DNA of 64,000 nt from Chloroflexi bacterium 13_1_40CM_65_17 (GTDB lineage: Bacteria; Chloroflexota; Dormibacteria; Dormibacterales; Dormibacteraceae), in the NCBI GenBank assembly GCA_001917815.1, contig MNES01000056.1:1-64000 (forward strand). Reading direction: 5' to 3'. The notes under the pieces are model-generated. The model ran no database searches and was not told the DNA's origin. It saw nothing but the letters and a program-made list of their open reading frames with translations. A program made the position numbers and the translations under genes. Below, one piece after another: positions 59,928 to 64,000 of the stretch (the first letter of the stretch is position 1; each line of letters starts with the position of its first letter).

Positions 59928-60827
59928 TTATGAAACAGCAGCGGGCTCCAGTGCGATTGTATATGCCAGCCACTCAAATAGAACACTCAGAAACAAGTCG
60001 GGGGTCTCCATCATCGGCACGTGTCCGACGCCTTCCAGGACGCTCAGGTTCCAGTCGGGCCGGCGGCGGATTAGCTCCCGCGCAGCGGCCAGCGGGATGA
60101 CCCGGTCTAGCGATCCATGGATGACCAGGGTCGGAGCCGTGATTCGCTTGACGCGGGCCCAAAAACGCGGGTCGGCCATCCGGAGCGCGATCGATCGCGA
60201 TGCCTGAAGGAAAGCCCGGCTGTTCTGGGGGCCGAGATGGCCCCGCTCCCGTGTGAGCTGGACGTGGGCTTCGACGATCCTCGGATCGACTCGCGAAGGG
60301 TCGGCGCACACAAGCGCCAACGACAGCTGCACGAGCCGTTCGGGACCAAGCTCGCGGACCCTGCGGTCGAACACGACTTCGGCGAGACCGGGGATCGAGG
60401 CCGCCGCGGCGACACCCAGCATCGACGCGGGCGGCCTGCGTACCTGCCGGATTGGAATCGGCACCGCCGGGTCGACCAGGATGCACCCGGTGACCCACGA
60501 AGGATGGTCGGCGGTCTCGACGATCGCGATGTGTCCGCCCATTGAGTTGCCCACCAAGACCACCGGTTCACCGATCACCTTCTCGATGAAGTCGTGCACG
60601 AGCTCCGCGTTCGCCCCGACGGTCGCGGACCGGTTGTAGAGGGGAGTCTGGCCGAAGCCGACGAGATCGAGGGCGACGGCGTGGTAGTGCTTCGCCACCT
60701 CAGGGCCGACCGCCATCCAGTTCAGTGCGTTTCCACCCAGACCGTGGACCATGAGCATTGGTTTGCCGTCGCCGCCAAAGTCGATGTAGTGGACGGGACC
60801 GTCCAGGTCCGCGATCTTATGGCGCAC
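59928..60827 (-). CDS. alpha/beta hydrolase
   Basis: A 299-residue alpha/beta hydrolase. GKPMLMVHGLGGNALNWMAV (oxyanion region), the nucleophile in VLVGNSMGGHIAIVE, and the late His in GVGHVPMMETPDLF are present. Unlike the paralogue pair on either side, it belongs to the classical epoxide-hydrolase/peptidase-like group. Substrate unknown. It lies 10 bases downstream of the TetR gene on the same strand. Confidence 0.85.
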   Translation of the reverse strand: MRHKIADLDGPVHYIDFGGDGKPMLMVHGLGGNALNWMAVGPEVAKHYHAVALDLVGFGQTPLYNRSATVGANAELVHDFIEKVIGEPVVLVGNSMGGHIAIVETADHPSWVTGCILVDPAVPIPIRQVRRPPASMLGVAAAASIPGLAEVVFDRRVRELGPERLVQLSLALVCADPSRVDPRIVEAHVQLTRERGHLGPQNSRAFLQASRSIALRMADPRFWARVKRITAPTLVIHGSLDRVIPLAAARELIRRRPDWNLSVLEGVGHVPMMETPDLFLSVLFEWLAYTIALEPAAVS

Positions 60828-60837
60828 TGCGTCAATC

Positions 60838-61419
60838 CTACGACGCGGGACTCAGGATGGCACCAGCCAGACGCATCAATATGTCGGCGACGGCGGCGGG
60901 CGAGCGCCTGCCGTCCTGGTGGAGCCGATCGAACACGGCGAATGTTGTGAGCGCACCGATGACGTCCTCGGCCTCCTTCAGCGAGCAGCCGGGCCGCAGT
61001 TGATCTGCGGCGGCCAGCCTCTCGGCGAGACCGCGGTCCTTCTGGTCTGCCTGGCCTCCGGCCGAAGTCACTGCGGGCAGGGCGCGGAAGAGGGCGGGAT
61101 CGGAGGCCCAAGTCAGGCAGGCCGTCAAGATCCGGTCCCGCAACTGTTCCCGGGGGTCTTGGGCACCGTTGGCTCCGTTCGGAGCCGGCGGAAGCGAGCG
61201 GCCGTGGGCCTCTCCCGCCACGGCGCGAAGCAACCCCGACCGCGAACCGAAACGGTTGTAGATCGTCAGCCGTGAGACGCCCGCACGCCGCGCCACAGCG
61301 CCGACGCTGAGATGGGTGCCGCCGCTGGCCGCGACCAGCTCTCGAGCGGCGGCCAGCACGGCGGCCTTGGTACGGTCGACGCCCGCCTGGCGCTTGCCGA
61401 GATCGTGCCGGCCCTCCAC
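60838..61419 (-). CDS. TetR-family transcriptional regulator (hydrolase cluster)
   Basis: A 193-residue repressor. Helix-turn-helix GAVARRAGVSRLTIYNRFGS follows the usual ELVAASGGTHLSV helix. The C-terminal domain is all-helical with LFRALPAVTSAGGQADQKDR. Placed between two divergent hydrolase units. The inverted repeat TTAACA-N7-TGTTAA at 61429 is 10 bases from its start and is probably its operator. Confidence 0.9.
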   Translation of the reverse strand: MEGRHDLGKRQAGVDRTKAAVLAAARELVAASGGTHLSVGAVARRAGVSRLTIYNRFGSRSGLLRAVAGEAHGRSLPPAPNGANGAQDPREQLRDRILTACLTWASDPALFRALPAVTSAGGQADQKDRGLAERLAAADQLRPGCSLKEAEDVIGALTTFAVFDRLHQDGRRSPAAVADILMRLAGAILSPAS

Positions 61420-61428
61420 CCGATCAGC

Positions 61429-61447
61429 TTAACAGACTGTATGTTAA
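61429..61447. promoter_or_regulatory. TetR-type palindrome
   Basis: TTAACA-GACTGTA-TGTTAA, perfect 6-bp arms with a 7-base spacer, between the TetR start (61419) and the divergent hydrolase (61520). A half-site (TCTAACA) recurs at 61456. Confidence 0.6.
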
Positions 61448-61519
61448 CCAGCCCGTCTAACATTCAAGGTGCGCCGGAGTTCGATCCGGCTCGCGCCGAC
61501 AACCTACCATCCGATTCCG

Positions 61520-62218
61520 ATGAGGCTCCCGGATCCGCTGGCCCTGCGCGAGCTGTCCGCATTGCTGGGAGATCCGGTGTTTCGCGGCCGCGGAGTCCGG
61601 CATGGCGACGGCCGGCCCGTCCTCCTGGTGCCGGGCTTCCTGTCCGGCGATTGGTCGATGACCGTTCTCCATGGATGGCTGAAGCGCATCGGCTACAGCC
61701 CTCAGATGTCTGGAATCTATTTCAACGTGCGCGCGTCGGAGCACATTCTCGCGGGGCTACGCAGGCGCCTCACCGAGATCCGTTCGACCGATCCCTCGCG
61801 CGTCACGATCATCGGCCACAGCCGGGGCGGTCTTCTCGCGAAGGTTCTTGCCCAGCGCAGGCCGGATGCGATCGAGCAGGTCATCACGCTCGGGTCGCCG
61901 CTGGCCGATCAGTCAGACATCACTCCACTCACGCAGGCCGCGGTCGGGGTCGTCCGCACCGCGAATGAGATCGGCTTCGGCCTCAGGCTGAGGGCTGAAG
62001 GGAGATTTGCTTACGACCTGCGGCAGCCGCCGGCGGTTCCCACGACCTCCATCTACACCCGAGCCGACGACGTGGTGAACTTCCGCAGCTGCATCCGCCC
62101 CGACATCCCATCGATCGCCGTTTGGGGCAGCCACAACGGGTTGGTCATCAACCCTGAGGTCTACAGGCTTTTGGGCCGGCTGCTTGCGCGCCCGCGACGG
62201 CCAACGCGCACGCTTTGA
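61520..62218 (+). CDS. alpha/beta hydrolase (lipase-like), paralogue 2
   Basis: A 232-residue hydrolase from ATG 61520. RPVLLVPGFLSGDWSMTVLH, then VTIIGHSRGGLLAKVLAQRR (nucleophile Ser) and EQVITLGSPLADQSDITPL. It mirrors the gene at 59110 motif by motif, including the GFLxGDW and SDITPLT/FDIHPLT segments. The end overlaps the DMT gene by 4 bases. Likely under control of the TetR palindrome. Confidence 0.82.
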   Translation: MRLPDPLALRELSALLGDPVFRGRGVRHGDGRPVLLVPGFLSGDWSMTVLHGWLKRIGYSPQMSGIYFNVRASEHILAGLRRRLTEIRSTDPSRVTIIGHSRGGLLAKVLAQRRPDAIEQVITLGSPLADQSDITPLTQAAVGVVRTANEIGFGLRLRAEGRFAYDLRQPPAVPTTSIYTRADDVVNFRSCIRPDIPSIAVWGSHNGLVINPEVYRLLGRLLARPRRPTRTL

Positions 62219-63066
62219 TATCGCTCGCGATTCTGCTGGCGCTGATCGCGTCGGCGCTGCATGGCACCTGGAACGTACTTGTCAAGGTCAGCGGCGACCC
62301 GACAACCACGCTGACGCGCTCGACCGTCGCCGCGGCACTCTTGATCACTCCGCCGGCATTCGTGGCGTGGTTGCTCGACGGGCGCCCAGGGCTCACCGCG
62401 CAGGCGGCGGCACTTGGGGCGGTGTCAGCGGCCCTCGAGATCGCGTACGTCTTTCTTCTTTCGGCCGCATACCGGCGCGGCGAGGTATCGGTCGTCTACC
62501 CGATGGCGCGCGGCTCGGCGCCGTTGCTCGCGGTGCTATTCGGGTTGGGCGTCCTGGGCGAGCGGCTTGCGACGCCTCAGCTGATCGGTGTAGCCCTGCT
62601 GCTCGCTGGAATCCTGGCCGTCACGCTTTCGCAAACGAGCGGGCGCGCAACCTTGCCCGCACTCCTTACAGGGGTTGCAATCGCGGCCTACACCAGTGTC
62701 GATCGGGTAGCGGTAAGGCTCGCGGCGCCGTGGCTGTATGGCTGGCTGCTGGTGTCGCTGCTGGCCACCGGCCTGGTTGTGGCGCGGTACCTGGGCGCGA
62801 GGCTAGGCAATCGTCAGCCTGCAAATGCCGATCCGATCTCATGGCGACGCGCGATTCTCATCGGCCTGTTCACGTGGGGTGCCTATCTCCTCGTCCTGGC
62901 CGCGCTCAGCATCGCACCGCTGGCGATCGTCGCCCCGGTGCGCGAAACTGCGGTCGTCGCCGTGGCGGTGTGGGGGGTATGGAAACTACACGAACGGAGC
63001 GGCGCCTGGCTCAAGCTGTCGGGCGCGGTCGCCACCTTGGTGGGGGTGGCGCTGCTGGCGCTCTGA
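62215..63066 (+). CDS. EamA/DMT-family transporter
   Basis: A 283-residue integral membrane protein with ten hydrophobic helices in two EamA repeats. SALHGTWNVLVKVSGDPTTT, then VSVVYPMARGSAPLLAVLFG, and the second repeat TSVDRVAVRLAAPWLYGWLL. Exports small metabolites or amino-acid-like compounds. TTG start overlaps the hydrolase stop. Hydrolase plus exporter may form one detox or lipid-product export unit. Confidence 0.85.
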   Translation: MISLAILLALIASALHGTWNVLVKVSGDPTTTLTRSTVAAALLITPPAFVAWLLDGRPGLTAQAAALGAVSAALEIAYVFLLSAAYRRGEVSVVYPMARGSAPLLAVLFGLGVLGERLATPQLIGVALLLAGILAVTLSQTSGRATLPALLTGVAIAAYTSVDRVAVRLAAPWLYGWLLVSLLATGLVVARYLGARLGNRQPANADPISWRRAILIGLFTWGAYLLVLAALSIAPLAIVAPVRETAVVAVAVWGVWKLHERSGAWLKLSGAVATLVGVALLAL

Positions 63067-63160
63067 AGGGTGTTTTCCGGCCCGGTTTGGGGTCGCGAAA
63101 CCCGTGGTAAGGTAGCTTCGTCGCCCGGTCGTCGTGCGATGTTCGCCGCGGTCGTCGATT

Positions 63161-63205
63161 CTTCTCGAAAGGACCCGAGCGTTCGCGAGATTTGCTTTCG
63201 AGAAG
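63161..63205 (+). promoter_or_regulatory. hairpin leader of the cold-shock gene
   Basis: CTTCTCGAAA (63161-63170) pairs perfectly with TTTCGAGAAG (63196-63205), enclosing 25 bases. The ribosome-binding purines GAGGAG (63205-63210) start where the stem ends. Confidence 0.6.
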
Positions 63206-63216
63206 AGGAGTTACCG

Positions 63217-63420
63217 ATGCCGACAGGCACTATCAAGAAGCTGGTATCCGACCGCGGGTTCGGGTTCATCGCCGCAGAGGACGGGCGGGAGTATTTCTTC
63301 CACCGCACCGGCCTCGACTCGAGCGTGAACTTCGACTCCCTGGCGGGCGGAGAGCGCGTCAGCTTTGAGATCGAGCCGAGCCAGAAAGGCCCGCGCGCGA
63401 ATCGCATCAAGCTTGCGTAG
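63217..63420 (+). CDS. cold-shock domain protein
   Basis: A 67-residue CSD protein. RNP1-like DRGFGFIAAEDGREYFFHRT and the second motif in VSFEIEPSQKGPRANRI. It begins MPTGTIKKLVS from ATG 63217, with a GAGGAG site. Acts as an RNA chaperone. An intrinsic terminator follows after 15 bases. The frame is open upstream to 63070, but that part is leader. Confidence 0.93.
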   Translation: MPTGTIKKLVSDRGFGFIAAEDGREYFFHRTGLDSSVNFDSLAGGERVSFEIEPSQKGPRANRIKLA

Positions 63421-64000
63421 CTAAGACTTGGAAACGGCCGGTCGCTTTGGCGGCCGGCCTTTTTTTGCGCCGTAGAGAGTGACGAGCTCGGCGCCTCGTC
63501 GGGCCAGGTCAGAACGGACCTCGTCCGGCTGCACCACCTCGACTCTGGCCCCGAACGAGCTGACGAAGGCGGCCGCCGGCTCGAGCGCGGGGAACGCAAG
63601 GCGCACCAGACCCCCACGCGGCCGCCCGACGACTCGGTCCCCCGCGACGCGCAGGACCAGGGCCAGGTCATCGTCATAGGCGACTTTGAGCAACACCTGA
63701 TAGCCGGCTCGCCCGGATTCCCAATGTGCCGATTGCTCGCGCCATGCCCGCGCCAGGTCGAAGCGCTTGGGACGGCGTGCCGGCTCATCGAGCGCGCGCG
63801 CCGCTTCGATTCGTGACAGTCGAAACAGGCGCCGGTCGCTATCAACGTCTGCCAGCAGGTACCAGACTCCGGCCTTGATGATCAGGCCCAACGGGTCGAC
63901 GTCGCGCTCGACGATTTGAGATTCGGCGCGCCGGTACGTCAGGTGCAGCCGCCGGTCCCCGAATACCGCGTCCTGAACGACGCGCAAGTGAGGCGAGACC
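63421..64000 (-). CDS. WYL-domain transcriptional regulator (partial)
   Basis: The C-terminal part of a WYL regulator, cut at the right window edge. The reading frame runs off the end, so the N-terminal helix-turn-helix is outside. LHLTYRRAESQIVERDVDPL, then GLIIKAGVWYLLADVDSDRR and FRLSRIEAARAL form the WYL core; the C-terminal WCX-like extension follows. The last residues (KKGRPPKRPAVSKS) are a basic tail that also encodes the cold-shock terminator on the other strand. Confidence 0.88.
   Translation of the reverse strand, partial: VSPHLRVVQDAVFGDRRLHLTYRRAESQIVERDVDPLGLIIKAGVWYLLADVDSDRRLFRLSRIEAARALDEPARRPKRFDLARAWREQSAHWESGRAGYQVLLKVAYDDDLALVLRVAGDRVVGRPRGGLVRLAFPALEPAAAFVSSFGARVEVVQPDEVRSDLARRGAELVTLYGAKKGRPPKRPAVSKS
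63435..63466 (+). terminator. intrinsic terminator of the cold-shock gene
   Basis: GCCGGTCGCT pairs with GGCGGCCGGC (one or two G-T pairs, short TT loop), followed by seven T at 63460-63466. The hairpin lies inside the coding 3' end of the convergent WYL gene. Confidence 0.85.

Overview
The window is a GC-rich chromosomal stretch from a free-living, probably soil-type bacterium. Dense gene packing, many GTG/TTG starts, start/stop overlaps, a three-gene proton-translocating transhydrogenase, a ferredoxin-type 2-oxoacid oxidoreductase, an F420-type LLM oxidoreductase, a bactofilin and an ArsA-type ATPase with a C-terminal HSP20-like domain suggest a Terrabacteria-like lineage (Chloroflexota, Dormibacterota or Actinomycetota). 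No rRNA is present and the lineage cannot be fixed from this sequence alone. No CRISPR array, insertion sequence or integrase was seen.

Layout. 1-7.8 kb: an ECF sigma factor with a small membrane partner, an ornithine-cyclodeaminase-like gene, then the operon hom-thrC-thrB-lysC followed by a degenerate YchF-like gene, and a GcvH-like protein that lacks the lipoyl lysine. 7.86-8.16 kb: a strong sigma70-type promoter and a highly structured leader. 8.2-15.4 kb: small membrane proteins, the ArsA ATPase, an M50 protease, selA-selB (selenocysteine insertion) and metF. 15.4-24.8 kb: sugar kinase, CCA-adding-type enzyme, bactofilin, GlpX, acyl-CoA synthetase, MFS transporter and ribosomal protein L9. 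24.8-30 kb: dnaB split by two inteins, then purA. 30-36.5 kb: AlkZ-like glycosylase, RnfD-like membrane protein, beta-propeller protein, RidA, PAP2 and YvcK.

36.7-43.6 kb is the accessory zone. It starts at a tRNA-Gln gene whose 3' part plus about 100 bp of downstream DNA is repeated 2.4 kb further on. The repeats enclose a small secreted protein, small membrane proteins, a truncated histidine kinase and a LuxR-type regulator. Next comes a TetR-centred module. Two 70-bp copies of the same operator/promoter drive a SnoaL-like protein and an AhpD/CMD-family gene. That gene reads through an in-frame UGA exactly at the catalytic cysteine position. Because selA and selB are encoded 28 kb upstream, it is a good candidate for a selenoprotein under TetR control, followed by a methyltransferase. 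An ArsR-SRPBCC-SnoaL operon and a ChrB-like gene complete the zone.

43.6-64 kb: sensor kinase, two AlkA-type glycosylases, an oligoendopeptidase, an APH-like kinase with a decayed second copy of its 3' end, korAB divergent from pntAA-pntAB-pntB across a palindrome, an LLM oxidoreductase, a tandem GNAT protein, a TetR gene flanked by two paralogous hydrolases, a DMT exporter, a cold-shock protein with a hairpin leader, and a WYL regulator cut by the window edge.

Functional links: the aspartate pathway operon makes threonine. KorAB and Pnt link reduced ferredoxin, NADH and NADPH pools. SelA and SelB would be needed to make the UGA-containing CMD protein. Three alkyl-DNA glycosylases suggest exposure to alkylating chemistry.
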